NCBI RefSeq assembly: GCF_014645795.1
Contig: NZ_BMMK01000008.1
Location: 102,067-166,066, forward strand
Length of the DNA: 64,000 nucleotides
Source of the DNA: Longimycelium tulufanense
GTDB taxonomy: Bacteria > Actinomycetota > Actinomycetes > Mycobacteriales > Pseudonocardiaceae
Reading direction: 5' to 3'
Below are positions 1 through 8,485 of the stretch, in pieces. Below the pieces are notes generated by a model, which saw only the letters and a program-made list of their open reading frames with translations, ran no database searches and was not told the origin of the DNA. Made by a program: the position numbers and the translations under genes. The first letter of the stretch is position 1; every line of letters begins with the position of its first letter.

Positions 1-468
1 GAGATGGGCGGGCTGGTGCGGACCGACCCGGGCCTGGCCGCGTTGTTCTCGCTACCTGCGATGAGCCTGGCCGGGCTTCCGCCGCTGTCCGGGTTCGTGG
101 CCAAGTTCGCCCTGCTGCGGGCGAGCGTCGACGCCGCCGCGGTGCTGACCTACACGCTCGCGGTCGCCGCCGTGCTCACCAGCCTGCTCACGCTCTACGC
201 GCTGGGGCGCGCCTGGTCCCGAATCTTCTGGGGAGAACCGCGCGGGGCATCTGCCGGTCGGGAAGCACCCGACAAGCTGAAGGCGCGCACCTGGATGTCG
301 TCGCCGCTACTGCCCGGTGCCACCGCGGTCCTGGTGGCGTCCGGCGTGCTGGTGGCGGTGCTTGCCGGACCGCTGACCGGGCTGAGCCAGCGTGCCGCGG
401 CAGACCTGGCCAACCCACAGCAGTACCGGTCGGCCGTACTCGGAGGGGAACGCGATGGCGGTCCGTGA
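1..468 (+). CDS. mrpD: Mrp Na+/H+ antiporter subunit D, C-terminal part (cut by window start)
   Basis: This is the end of a proton-translocating antiporter subunit related to NuoM/NuoN, which acts in the plasma membrane as part of the Mrp complex exchanging Na+ for H+. The open frame runs to the window edge, so the start lies outside. The visible 155 residues carry the conserved segment around LAGLPPLSGFVAKFALL, followed by two or three further hydrophobic helices and a short polar tail. It overlaps mrpE by 14 bases, and the following genes are mrpE, mrpF and mrpG in the usual order, which settles the identity better than the fragment alone. Known for the family: D is one of the ion-channel subunits. 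Only the N-terminal extent is uncertain. Confidence 0.9.
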   Translation, partial: EMGGLVRTDPGLAALFSLPAMSLAGLPPLSGFVAKFALLRASVDAAAVLTYTLAVAAVLTSLLTLYALGRAWSRIFWGEPRGASAGREAPDKLKARTWMSSPLLPGATAVLVASGVLVAVLAGPLTGLSQRAAADLANPQQYRSAVLGGERDGGP

Positions 469-1018
469 GGTACTGCGCCAGGTGAGGTGCCGACGCCTCG
501 GCGCTGTCGGGCTCGTGGTCGTCTGGGTCCTGCTGTGGGGGTCGTTGTCCCCGATCGTCCTGCTGGGCGGGGTGCTGGTGGCGATCCTGGTGATCGGGGT
601 GTTCCCGCTACCCGCACTCGAGCACCGGTTCCACCTTCGTCCATTGTGGATTCTCGTGCTGTTCGCCCGGTTGCTGGTCGACCTCGTCGTCTCGGCCGTG
701 ACGGTGGGATGGCAGGCCGTCCGGTACGGCAGCCGGACAAGGACCGGGATCGTGGCGGTACCGCTGCACGTCGACTCCGACCTGCTCATCGCGCTCACCG
801 CCAACGTCACGTCACTGACACCCGGGAGCTACGTACTCGAGATCGACCGCCGGCACCGCGTCTGCTACGTGCACACCCTTCCCCTGCACGGGCGATCCGA
901 CGCCGAGCGCCAACGCCGCGAGGTGTGGGCGGTGGAGGAGCGGATCACCCGGGCTGTCGGCACTGACGAGCAGGTACGCGTGGTGCTGGAGGCACGACGG
1001 AGACGGGAGAGAACATGA
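455..1018 (+). CDS. mrpE: Mrp Na+/H+ antiporter subunit E
   Basis: A 187-residue small subunit of the Mrp antiporter, needed for complex assembly in the membrane. The N-terminal half has two closely spaced hydrophobic segments (about residues 16-55 and 64-87), and the C-terminal half is soluble, ending in an Arg-rich tail. The segment LTANVTSLTPGSYVLEID (about residues 112-129) is the MrpE/MnhE signature. The start is set at the ATG at 455 because GGAGGGG lies 7 bases upstream; an in-frame start further up, inside mrpD, has no such site. The gene overlaps mrpD by 14 bases and mrpF by 4 bases (ATGA), so all four are translated from one message. Confidence 0.93.
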   Translation: MAVREVLRQVRCRRLGAVGLVVVWVLLWGSLSPIVLLGGVLVAILVIGVFPLPALEHRFHLRPLWILVLFARLLVDLVVSAVTVGWQAVRYGSRTRTGIVAVPLHVDSDLLIALTANVTSLTPGSYVLEIDRRHRVCYVHTLPLHGRSDAERQRREVWAVEERITRAVGTDEQVRVVLEARRRRERT

Positions 1019-1275
1019 ATGTCGTCTTTGTAGCCGTATACGGGCTGCTGGCTATCTCCGCGTTCGTGGTGATGGTCCGGTTGCTCCGCGGGCCCGGTGC
1101 GCTGGACCGGATCATCGCGGTGGACCTGCTTGTCGTCCTGCTCGTCGCCGGTGTCGCGGTGGCCACCGCGATGGAAGGGCACGGCGCCTACGTTCCGCTG
1201 TTGGTCGCGGTGGCCCTGCTCGGATTCGTGGGTTCGGCGTCGGCCGCGCGATTGGCCACCATCCAGGAGCTGTGA
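1015..1275 (+). CDS. mrpF: Mrp Na+/H+ antiporter subunit F
   Basis: An 86-residue protein made of three hydrophobic helices, the usual size for MrpF/MnhF. The conserved stretch LLRGPGALDRIIAVDLL (about residues 23-39) is diagnostic for the family; the acidic residue in the second helix is thought to matter for ion passage. It starts on ATG inside the end of mrpE (4-base overlap) and ends overlapping mrpG by 4 bases, so translational coupling is likely. Acts only as part of the Mrp complex. Confidence 0.94.
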   Translation: MNVVFVAVYGLLAISAFVVMVRLLRGPGALDRIIAVDLLVVLLVAGVAVATAMEGHGAYVPLLVAVALLGFVGSASAARLATIQEL

Positions 1276-1628
1276 TGACCGCCCCGGACATCGTCTCCGC
1301 CGTGACGTTGCTCGCCGGCGCGACGTTCTGCCTGCTGGGCGCGATCGGTGTGGTGCGGTTCCCGGACACCGCCGCCCGACTCCACGCGGCAGCCAAGCCG
1401 CAAACCCTCGGCTTGCTGCTGATCCTGCTGGGCACCGCGATCCGGGTACCAGCCGACACCGTCATGGCGCTGCTGCTCGTCGCACTGCTGCAGTTGACAA
1501 CCACACCGGTCACCGCCCAGATCGTCGGGCGCGCCGCGCACCGGATCAAGGCGATGAAGCGCCCGAACGTCGTCCTGGACGAACTCGGCACGCGGGACCA
1601 ACCCCCGGCTCCGCCAAGCACCAGGTAA
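1272..1628 (+). CDS. mrpG: Mrp Na+/H+ antiporter subunit G
   Basis: A 118-residue subunit with three hydrophobic helices and a short charged C-terminus, typical of MrpG/MnhG. The motif around GVVRFPDTAARLHAAAKPQT (about residues 25-44) is the family hallmark. It starts on GTG or ATG at the mrpF stop (the ATG at 1275 sits 3 bases inside) and is the last gene of the operon. A 9-bp hairpin 39 bases past its stop may end the transcript. The next gene is on the other strand. Confidence 0.93.
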   Translation: MMTAPDIVSAVTLLAGATFCLLGAIGVVRFPDTAARLHAAAKPQTLGLLLILLGTAIRVPADTVMALLLVALLQLTTTPVTAQIVGRAAHRIKAMKRPNVVLDELGTRDQPPAPPSTR

Positions 1629-1666
1629 CGGTTTTCCGTTGGCCGGCAGAGCACACGTTCCCGACA

Positions 1667-1687
1667 GTGCTCGTTCACAACGAGCAC
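1667..1687. terminator. Perfect 9-bp hairpin between convergent genes
   Basis: GTGCTCGTT and AACGAGCAC form a perfect 9-bp stem with a CAC loop. It lies between the end of mrpG (plus strand) and the end of the ATPase gene (minus strand), so it could end transcription from both sides. There is no T-run on either strand, so this is a candidate of the U-tract-free kind seen in actinomycetes. Confidence 0.4.
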
Positions 1688-1759
1688 GCGCTCGTGTGGA
1701 ACGACGGGGTTGCCGTCTCCTCCGTTGTCAGCGGCGCCCGCGACCCGAGCGGCGAGGAC

Positions 1760-2263
1760 CTACTTCGCGTGCCTGCCGAGCGCGTCCAGGATGCGTTGGA
1801 TGACCTCCGGGGTCACGTCGGCATCGTCGGTCACCGGCTCGTTGCTCGCCGACCGCTTCGGCTCCCGCCGGGGCAGCGGCACCGATGAGGCGTTGACGCC
1901 GCCCGGCAGCGGTAGCTCGCACCACACGAGCGTGCCCCCACCCGCCAGTGGCCTCGCACCACCGCGCCGGCCCTCCACGGCTGCCGCAGGGGCACCCGAC
2001 CGCGCTCCGCCGGCCTGTTCGACCTCAACGGTCAGGCAGTCGCCACGCAGCCGAAGGCGCACCGTGAGGAAGTCGGGCACCGCCGGGTCGGCTCTGTCCA
2101 CCGCGTCGGACACCAACTGGCGGGCCGCGGTCATAGCCTCGTCCAACAGCGGACGCAGCGACCACTCCGCGAGCGTGAATTGCACGAACAGGTCCGCACA
2201 GTTCACCGCGGTGGGTAGTGTAGCGAGCCGAAGGTCGTCGACCTGCACGGTATGCGCGTTCAC
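1760..2263 (-). CDS. GHKL-type ATP-binding protein, anti-sigma-factor-kinase-like
   Basis: A 167-residue cytosolic protein that resembles the short HATPase_c/RsbW-like proteins abundant in actinomycetes. Visible support: an N-terminal alpha-beta segment, a helix with LVSDAVDRADP (about residues 49-59) in the place where such proteins have an LVxNAxxHA N-box, then beta strands reading FLTVRLRLRGDCLTVEVEQ, a Gly-rich region and GGGTLVWCELPLP near residue 108. The expected Asn of the N-box is Asp here and the G1 box is poor, so ATP binding may be weak or lost. The tail (residues 120-167) is unlike the family. The start is GTG at 2263, with AAGGA 7 bases upstream. The gene is alone on its strand. 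Function beyond the fold is a guess. Confidence 0.65.
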   Translation of the reverse strand: MNAHTVQVDDLRLATLPTAVNCADLFVQFTLAEWSLRPLLDEAMTAARQLVSDAVDRADPAVPDFLTVRLRLRGDCLTVEVEQAGGARSGAPAAAVEGRRGGARPLAGGGTLVWCELPLPGGVNASSVPLPRREPKRSASNEPVTDDADVTPEVIQRILDALGRHAK

Positions 2264-2651
2264 CTGGGGATCCTTCCTTCACCCACGTGGGCTAGGCAGG
2301 GAGTATCACCCGGAAGCAGTATCTACGCCACCATTCGGGCAAGATCGACACGTCCGGCCCGGGGCATCGGCCGTTGATCTCCGCTGCCACCAGGGAAAAC
2401 CGTCCGAGCCGGCTCGAAGCCGGCTACCGCATGCTGGAACAACCGGCCTCCCGATCGCAGGTGGTCACCCTGCCGCGGTGGTTACCCCATGCGGGGCAGT
2501 GTTGTTCGTCACGAAATTGAACCGCCTTTTGTCGTAATTCTCGGTCGCCGCCGTCCATCTAGAACCTGCGTGGCCGTCGATCCGGCGGGGCCGCGGCGGG
2601 CCCGCAAGCGCGGAACAACGGGCAAGACCGAGCACAGATCGGGATGATCAG
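2264..2651. other. 388-bp intergenic region between divergent genes
   Basis: No gene seen. It holds a CCCACGTGGG palindrome (2282-2291), 18 bases upstream of the ATPase start and so placed to act as an operator; an 8-bp hairpin AGCCGGCT-CGA-AGCCGGCT (2407-2425); and an imperfectly flanked dyad TTCGT-C-ACGAA (2505-2515). I could not find a convincing -35/-10 pair for either gene. Confidence 0.5.
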
Positions 2652-4361
2652 ATGGCGAGAAAGAAGCTGCTAGCCGTGGCGGGCGGCGTGTTCGTCACGA
2701 TCGCGCTGGGCGCGACGCTGGTGATCAAGGCACCCATGGGGCAGGTGGAGGTGGACCCGGCTGCCGCCAAGTCGGCCGAGACCGTCGAGAACACCAGCAC
2801 CGCCCGGGCCACGCAGGAGCACGCGAAGCAGAAAGTGGCCGCGGCGCAGAGCGGGCACGACATGGGCGCCGCGCCGAAGGCCGCCAACGACGGCGACAAG
2901 TCCGCCAAGGGCAAGCTCCTGGGCACGGGCAGCGGCAAGGTGTACCCGGACCCGGTGGACGGCCGCACCTTCGACCGCTACGACGGCGAGTGGACCCAGC
3001 AGCGCGGCAACAAGGTCTGCGCACTGGTGGTCTCGTGCGCGACCTCCGACGGTTTCTGGTTCTTCCAGGGCACCAACGGCATGCTGCGCACGCAGGTCAG
3101 CGGCTCCAAGGAGGCCGGCGGCACGCTCACCCACACCTGGTCCTCGCCGAAGTTCACCTACCGGGGCAACGACGGCAAGGCGCCGGAGGAGAACGTTGTC
3201 CAGTACCGGTTCCGGGCGGCCACCGACCGGTTCGCCGAGTCCGAGTTGGCCAACGGCAACTTCAAGGTGCAGGTGGTCGACGCCGCCGGCAACGTCGTCG
3301 CGGAGAACTCCGGCCGGGAGCTGATCCCGGGCAAGGACTGGAAGGCGACCAGGTTCTCGGTGCCCGCTTCGGCGCTGAAGATCGGTGAGACCTACCAGCT
3401 CCGTGCGGTGACGCAGATCGCCAAGGAGGGGCGCCGCGACTCGGGCGGCACGGTCGACTGGGACTGCGTCGCCCTGACCGCGCGTTCCGGCGACATGACC
3501 GGCACCGAGGGCTGCGGCGGTGGGGACACCCCGCCGGACCCGGGCGAGTTCGTCATGGGTGGCGGTTCCAGCCCGGTCTGCAACAGCGTGCTCGACCCGC
3601 TGATGGGCCCGCTGTACGCCACGCTCAAGCAGGTCCTCGACGGCCCCAACAAGGAGGCCGCGCGGGCCGGTATGACCACCGCCGACCTGGTGAACGAACT
3701 GCTGGCCCCGGGCCGCCCGCTGGCCGTGGCACTCGGCGACCTCACCGGCACCTTCGCCGCGACCACGTCGGGCGAGCTGTCCGGCCCCGGCGCCCAGCTC
3801 GCGCAGCAGCTGCAGCCGTTCACCGAGGCGGTTGCCAAGGCCACCAACCCGGCCACCAGCGCGCTCAACGGCGCCCTCACCCCGCTGGCGAAGATCCTCA
3901 GCGACGCCGCCGGCAACGTGACCAAGCCCGCCGGCGAGCTGCTGGCCGGACTGCTCAGCCCGGCCGGTCACCTGGCCGCCCCGCTGATCCCGGTCTACGA
4001 CTCCATGGTCCGGCCGATCACCCAGCCGTTCGTCTCCACCGTGATGAACAACGCCAAGCCGGCGATGGTCGCCGCGCTGGGGCCGGAGGGCACGAAGGCC
4101 GCCGGCAACATCCTGCAGCCGCTGGAGGAGGCCGCCCGAGGCACCGCCGGCCCGTTCACCGCGGCGATCGGGACCCTGCACCCGGTCCACGCGACCATCG
4201 TGAACCTGCTGGACCCGATCTACACTTCGTACCTGACGACGCTGGGCCCCGACGCCGAGCAGTACACCAAGTTCGTGCGCAGCGCGTACGTCCACTCGTT
4301 CAAGGGTTACTGCGGCGACTCGGGGAAACCTGCTCCGGAGAGCGAGCACGGGCACAACTGA
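2652..4361 (+). CDS. Secreted or membrane-anchored protein of unknown function
   Basis: A 569-residue exported protein that I do not recognise. Residues 1-25 form a signal peptide or N-terminal anchor (MARKKLL, then a hydrophobic run). Residues 30-85 are Ala/Lys/Glu-rich and probably extended. Residues about 95-285 look like a beta-sandwich: alternating strands, paired Cys (KVCALVVSC) and phrases such as VVDAAGNVVAENSGREL, as in Ig-like or jelly-roll modules. After a PPDPGEF linker, residues 310-550 are Ala/Leu-rich amphipathic helices with regular Pro breaks, and a last Cys near residue 557. The tail is Glu/His-rich. The ribosome site is weak (GGGATGATC). It stands alone, upstream of a cholesterol oxidase. 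A cell-wall or surface role is only inferred from export. Confidence 0.75.
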   Translation: MARKKLLAVAGGVFVTIALGATLVIKAPMGQVEVDPAAAKSAETVENTSTARATQEHAKQKVAAAQSGHDMGAAPKAANDGDKSAKGKLLGTGSGKVYPDPVDGRTFDRYDGEWTQQRGNKVCALVVSCATSDGFWFFQGTNGMLRTQVSGSKEAGGTLTHTWSSPKFTYRGNDGKAPEENVVQYRFRAATDRFAESELANGNFKVQVVDAAGNVVAENSGRELIPGKDWKATRFSVPASALKIGETYQLRAVTQIAKEGRRDSGGTVDWDCVALTARSGDMTGTEGCGGGDTPPDPGEFVMGGGSSPVCNSVLDPLMGPLYATLKQVLDGPNKEAARAGMTTADLVNELLAPGRPLAVALGDLTGTFAATTSGELSGPGAQLAQQLQPFTEAVAKATNPATSALNGALTPLAKILSDAAGNVTKPAGELLAGLLSPAGHLAAPLIPVYDSMVRPITQPFVSTVMNNAKPAMVAALGPEGTKAAGNILQPLEEAARGTAGPFTAAIGTLHPVHATIVNLLDPIYTSYLTTLGPDAEQYTKFVRSAYVHSFKGYCGDSGKPAPESEHGHN

Positions 4362-4472
4362 AACGTACGTAAGAGGAGCACGTCTTCCAGACGACGCTCC
4401 AGCGTCACCCCTCATGGTTGATTCCCGTGGTTGAGCAACGGATTCGACGCACGGGTCGATTCATGCTGCCCC

Positions 4473-4501
4473 GGTGGGGGAGGTGCCACGCCTCCCCCAC
4501 C
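4473..4501. terminator. Very strong 11-bp GC hairpin
   Basis: GGTGGGGGAGG and CCTCCCCCACC pair perfectly over 11 bp around the loop TGCCACG. It starts 112 bases after the secreted-protein stop and ends 35 bases before the preferred start of the oxidase. It could be a terminator for the upstream gene or a leader structure for the oxidase. There is no T-run. Confidence 0.5.
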
Positions 4502-4535
4502 AGGCGCAGCCCGAGCCTGGACCGGGAGTGGAAGC

Positions 4536-6311
4536 GTGCGTAGCGGGCAGTTCGGAGCAGACGAAGGGGATCGGACGGTCCTGTCCCGTCGATCCGTCAT
4601 GCGGATCGCCGCGGCTACCGCGGTGGTCTCGGCGGCCGGGACATTGCCGCAGTGGCGGCCGGTGGCACGGATCGCCGAGGCCGCCCCCGGACACCCGCGT
4701 CCTCCGGGCTTTCCGGACGCCGTGGAACTCTACCGGCAGGCGTTCGAGAACTGGTCGGGCGAGTTCAAGGCCGACGACGTATGGACGTGTTCGCCCAGGA
4801 ACTCCGAGGACCTGGTGCGCATCGCGAACTGGGCGCGCGGGTCCGGATGGACGATTCGCCCACGTGGCCAGGCGCATGGCTGGTCGCCACTGGCGTTCGA
4901 GCACGACCAGCGCGAAAAGGTGGTCCTGGTGGATCTGCGCAAGCACTTCACCGGACACCGCATCGATCCCGGACCGCCGGCGAGCGTGACCGTGCAGGCC
5001 GGGATGCTGCTCGACGATTTGCTCACCCACCTTCAGGACTCCGGCCTGGGGGTGGACGCCGGTCCCGCGCCGGGAGACGTCACCGTCGGCGGTGCCCTCG
5101 CCATCGGCGCGCACGGCACCGGGATCTCCACCGAAGCCGCAGGCAAATCCGGCAACGAGCGGTACGGATCCCTGAGCAACCTCATCGTCTCGCTGAAGGC
5201 GATCGTGTGGAACGCCGAGCGGAACTCCTACGAGGAAAGGCAGTTCCACCGGCAGGACCCGGCGATCGCCCCCCTGCTGGTCCACCTCGGCCGGGTCGTC
5301 ATCACCGAGGCCACGCTACGGGTCGGGCAGAACCGCCGGCTGCGGTGCCAGAGCTTCGCCAACATCTCGGCCGAGGAGATCTTCGCCCGGCCGGAGCGGG
5401 CGGGGAAGAACTCGCTGGCCCGGATCCTGGACTCCGACGGCATGGCCGAGGTCATCTGGTTCCCGTACACGGTCAACCCGTGGCTCAAGGTCTGGTCGGC
5501 CCAGGAACGCAAGCCGGCCGGTTCCCGGCAGGTCCGCTCGCCCTACAACTACGGTTTCTCCGACAACCTTCCGGAACCGATCACCAGCATCATCGGCCGG
5601 ATCACCGCCGGGGCCTGGTTCCTCACCCCGACACTGATGAACGCGATGATGTCGCTGGTGTCGACCGGTCTTTTCGTCACCGGCACGCAGGACATCTGGG
5701 GATGGTCGAAGGATGTCCTGCTCTATGTCCGTCCCACGACCCTGCGGGTGACGGCCAACGGGTATGCGGTACTCACCAGGCGCCGGGACATCCAGCGCGT
5801 GGTCAGCGACTTCTACCGGATGCTGCAGGACAAGCTGGAGCGTTATCGGGGTCGTGGCGCGTACCCGATGAACGGCCCGCTCGAGGTGCGGGTGACCGAG
5901 CTCGACGACCCGAGCAAGTCGGGCGTGCCGAGTGCGGTGACTCCGTTGCTCTCGGCCATCAAGCCGTCCGCGAAGCATCCCGACTTCGATGTGGCGGTCT
6001 GGTTCGACGTCCTCACCATTCCCGGAACCGCGGCGAGCAACGAGTTCTTCCGCGAGATCGAGGGCTGGGTGCTGGACCACTACTCGGGCGACTACGCCCT
6101 GGTGCGCCCGGAGTGGTCGAAGGGGTGGGCCTACGGTACCGATGGCGCCTGGACGGACCACGAGTTCATCAGCAAGAAGATTCCCACGGCGTTCGGTGGT
6201 GGCACCGACGGACGTGCCCACTGGGACCGCGCTGCCGGGCACTACGGCAAGCTCGACCCTCATGGTGTGTTCGCGGGGGGTATGCATCAGAAGCTCTTCC
6301 GCCGGGCGTAG
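4536..6311 (+). CDS. Type II (VAO-family) cholesterol oxidase, Tat-exported
   Basis: A flavoenzyme that oxidises and isomerises 3-beta-hydroxysterols with release of H2O2, acting outside the cell. Order: twin-arginine signal (SRRSVM at about residues 17-22 of the 591-residue product, then an Ala-rich hydrophobic run), FAD_binding_4 domain, then the cholesterol-substrate-binding domain. Supporting motifs: WTCSPRNSEDLVRIANWA, RGQAHGWSP (the His corresponds to the covalent FAD attachment site of the Brevibacterium type II enzyme), PAPGDVTVGGALAIGAHGTG, LWGWS-like IWGWSKDVLLYVRP, LRVTANGYAVLTRR, and VRPEWSKGW near the end. The start is GTG 4536, with GGGAGTGG upstream; an in-frame TTG at 4431 would place an 11-bp hairpin inside the coding region and a Cys/Gly/Pro-rich leader before the Tat motif. 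The substrate could be another sterol or a long-chain alcohol. Confidence 0.88.
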   Translation: MRSGQFGADEGDRTVLSRRSVMRIAAATAVVSAAGTLPQWRPVARIAEAAPGHPRPPGFPDAVELYRQAFENWSGEFKADDVWTCSPRNSEDLVRIANWARGSGWTIRPRGQAHGWSPLAFEHDQREKVVLVDLRKHFTGHRIDPGPPASVTVQAGMLLDDLLTHLQDSGLGVDAGPAPGDVTVGGALAIGAHGTGISTEAAGKSGNERYGSLSNLIVSLKAIVWNAERNSYEERQFHRQDPAIAPLLVHLGRVVITEATLRVGQNRRLRCQSFANISAEEIFARPERAGKNSLARILDSDGMAEVIWFPYTVNPWLKVWSAQERKPAGSRQVRSPYNYGFSDNLPEPITSIIGRITAGAWFLTPTLMNAMMSLVSTGLFVTGTQDIWGWSKDVLLYVRPTTLRVTANGYAVLTRRRDIQRVVSDFYRMLQDKLERYRGRGAYPMNGPLEVRVTELDDPSKSGVPSAVTPLLSAIKPSAKHPDFDVAVWFDVLTIPGTAASNEFFREIEGWVLDHYSGDYALVRPEWSKGWAYGTDGAWTDHEFISKKIPTAFGGGTDGRAHWDRAAGHYGKLDPHGVFAGGMHQKLFRRA

Positions 6312-6964
6312 CAGGCGACAGCGAAGAACCGTCACCCGGTTGCCAACCCGGCCACCGGGGATCCCGGCGCGGCGTGGACGGTACTGACACCGCGTCCTCG
6401 TGCGCTGTGACCAGCTTGCGCCGGCGCGTGTCGAAGTCGACGCGCGCCGGTCAGTGTGTTCAGGCCCGGTGAAACGGTTGGTTCGGGTTTTGACAAATGG
6501 AGACGGGCGGTTTGTCCGAATTGTCGCTCGGTGAGAAACGGGCTCGGTCCGGGTGGTCAAGCTGTTCGAATCGGGTAGCGGAGCTTTATCGTTGGTCAAG
6601 TAGCGCGCGTTACCGTGACGATGCGCACGTTCGTCTGTTTTCCGGTAGGGGGCAAACCCGTGTTGACGGGTGTCCACCCTTCCCGTGTTGGCTGTCGCCT
6701 GCGGAACTGCGGCGTCACCCCGTTCCTCAGCCGAAGTCGCCGCCAGCCCGGACCCGGTAGGGGCGTCCGAACCGTGCTCCTTCGTCACTGGGGCAGCCAG
6801 TGGAGAGCGTGTTGTGCTGGACCGATTCGACTTCGTTCGGTAATCGATGACTTCGCTGGGTGATGTGGCGTCTTTTTTCTCCCTTCGCGTCATAGCCGCC
6901 GCCGCAATCCATCTATCGCACGGGTGGACACGGTGATGATCGGTTCGTAGGAGGAGGTGACGCG
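6312..6964. other. 653-bp gene-free stretch before the polysaccharide operon
   Basis: No credible gene on either strand. It holds the 6421-6450 hairpin, a TTGACA hexamer (6490-6495) without a matching -10 box, two TGGTCAAG copies about 40 bases apart, and a run of six T (about 6872-6877). The last 15 bases give an excellent ribosome site (GGAGGAGGTGA) for the next gene. It is probably the regulated leader of the exopolysaccharide operon. Confidence 0.5.
6421..6450. terminator. Long hairpin downstream of the cholesterol oxidase
   Basis: CCGGCGCGTGTCGA faces TCGACGCGCGCCGG: 14 pairs with one G-U wobble, which leaves a realistic stem of 11-12 pairs with a short loop. It sits 110 bases past the oxidase stop and has no T-run. 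Most simply a terminator. Confidence 0.5.
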
Positions 6965-8485
6965 GTGACCGGAGGGGGGCAAGCCACCGGCACGCGAGTA
7001 CCCGGGGATCATCTCGGCGCGGGCACCGCCGCGGGACAGCCGGGAGGGAGGCCCGGCGGTCGGCACCTGACCCTGGTGGGGAGGTCGGAGCCGCCCCGGC
7101 GCTCGGCGCCGGCATGGGAACGCCGCTACCAGCTCGCCGTTCTCGCCAGCGACCTGCTTCTCTTACTCGTCAGCGGGTTCGTCGGTCTGTGGGCCAGCGC
7201 CGTACTGTCCGGTGCCCCGAAGCCGTGGTCGACCTTCGCGATCATCTCTCCGGTCCTGGCCGCCGCCCTGCTCATCAGCCGGGCCTGGGAGGGCAGGGCA
7301 CTGGGGCAGGGGTTCGAGGAGTATCGCCGGCTCGGCCGCGCCACCGTGCTCGCCATCGCGGTCCTGGCCATCGCCAACGTGACGCTGGAGCTGCCGCAGG
7401 TCAACTCGGCCACCCTGCTCGGCGTCGCGGCCTTCGCCCCGCTCGCGTCCACCGGCCGCTACCTCCTGCGTCGCGTGCTGCACGCGCGCCGGCGTCGTGG
7501 CGAGTGCCTGCGCAACATCCTGGTGGCCGGATCGGGCCATGCGCTGGCCGACTTCGTTGCCATGGTGCGCCGGGGGTCCTACCACGGCTGGCGGGTTTCC
7601 GCGGTCTGCACCGGTGATTCCGGTGCCGACGTCGGGGCCCCGGTCGTCGGCGGCCTCGACGAGGTCGCCGCGGTGGCCCGCTCCGGCGGCTACGAGGTGG
7701 TCGCCCTGGTGCCGGATCCGTACTGGACGCCGAGCCGGATGCAGCTGCTGGTCTGGGAGCTCGAGGGCGCGCCGGTCGATCTCGTGGTGGCACCGGTGCT
7801 GATGGAGGTGACCGGCCCGCGGCTGCGCATGACCCCGGCGTTCGGGTTGCCCATGCTGCATGCCAGCAAGCCCGTCTTCACCGGACCGCAGCGGGTGCTC
7901 AAGGAGATCGTCGACCGCGTCGGCGCCCTCGCCCTGCTGGTGTTGCTGTCTCCGCTGATGTTGCTCGTGGCGGCCGCGATCCGGCTCGACGACTCCGGGC
8001 CCGTGCTCTACCGGCAACAACGGCTCGGCCGGGACGGACGCCAGTTCGAGATCCTGAAGTTCCGGTCGATGAGCGTGGACGCCGATGCCCGCCGGCACGA
8101 GCTGGCCGCGGCGAACGAGGGCGCCGGACCGCTCTTCAAGGTGCGCTGCGATCCCCGCGTCACCCGGGTCGGCGCGGTGTTGCGGCGGTTTTCCATCGAC
8201 GAGCTGCCGCAGCTGCTCAACGTCCTCACCGGGTCGATGTCCCTGGTGGGGCCACGACCGCCGCTGCCGGAGGAGGTCCGACAGTACGAGGGTGCGACCT
8301 TCCGCCGCCTGCTGGTGAAGCCGGGGATCACCGGGCTCTGGCAGATCAGCGGCCGCAGTGACTTGAGCTGGGAGGAGTCGGTCCGGTTGGACCTGCGATA
8401 CGTGGAGAACTGGTCGTTGTCGCTGGACCTGGTCATCCTGTGGAAGACCGTCTTCGCCGTGGTGCGGGCACGGGGGGCCTACTGA
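6965..8485 (+). CDS. Polyprenyl-phosphate sugar-phosphate transferase starting exopolysaccharide repeat units
   Basis: A 506-residue membrane enzyme that moves a sugar-1-phosphate from its nucleotide carrier to undecaprenyl phosphate, the first step of repeat-unit synthesis. The N-terminal part has four to five hydrophobic segments (residues about 57-170) and a Rossmann-like CoA-binding-type domain (ILVAGSGHALADFV near residue 182). The C-terminal catalytic domain (about 305-506) shows ILKFRSMSVDAD, FKVRCDPRVTRVGAVLRR, FSIDELPQLLNVLTGSMSLV, GPRPPLPEEV and KPGITGLWQISGRS, all hallmarks of the WbaP/WcaJ family. The start is GTG 6965, with GGAGGAGGTGA just upstream. It opens the locus and its stop touches the next ATG. 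Which sugar it uses cannot be read from the sequence. Confidence 0.93.
   Translation: MTGGGQATGTRVPGDHLGAGTAAGQPGGRPGGRHLTLVGRSEPPRRSAPAWERRYQLAVLASDLLLLLVSGFVGLWASAVLSGAPKPWSTFAIISPVLAAALLISRAWEGRALGQGFEEYRRLGRATVLAIAVLAIANVTLELPQVNSATLLGVAAFAPLASTGRYLLRRVLHARRRRGECLRNILVAGSGHALADFVAMVRRGSYHGWRVSAVCTGDSGADVGAPVVGGLDEVAAVARSGGYEVVALVPDPYWTPSRMQLLVWELEGAPVDLVVAPVLMEVTGPRLRMTPAFGLPMLHASKPVFTGPQRVLKEIVDRVGALALLVLLSPLMLLVAAAIRLDDSGPVLYRQQRLGRDGRQFEILKFRSMSVDADARRHELAAANEGAGPLFKVRCDPRVTRVGAVLRRFSIDELPQLLNVLTGSMSLVGPRPPLPEEVRQYEGATFRRLLVKPGITGLWQISGRSDLSWEESVRLDLRYVENWSLSLDLVILWKTVFAVVRARGAY

Noticed and set aside
2670-4415. Antisense open frame opposite the secreted protein
   Set aside because: Composition is that of a GC-rich shadow; no start signal and no motifs, while the plus strand has a signal peptide and ordered Cys.
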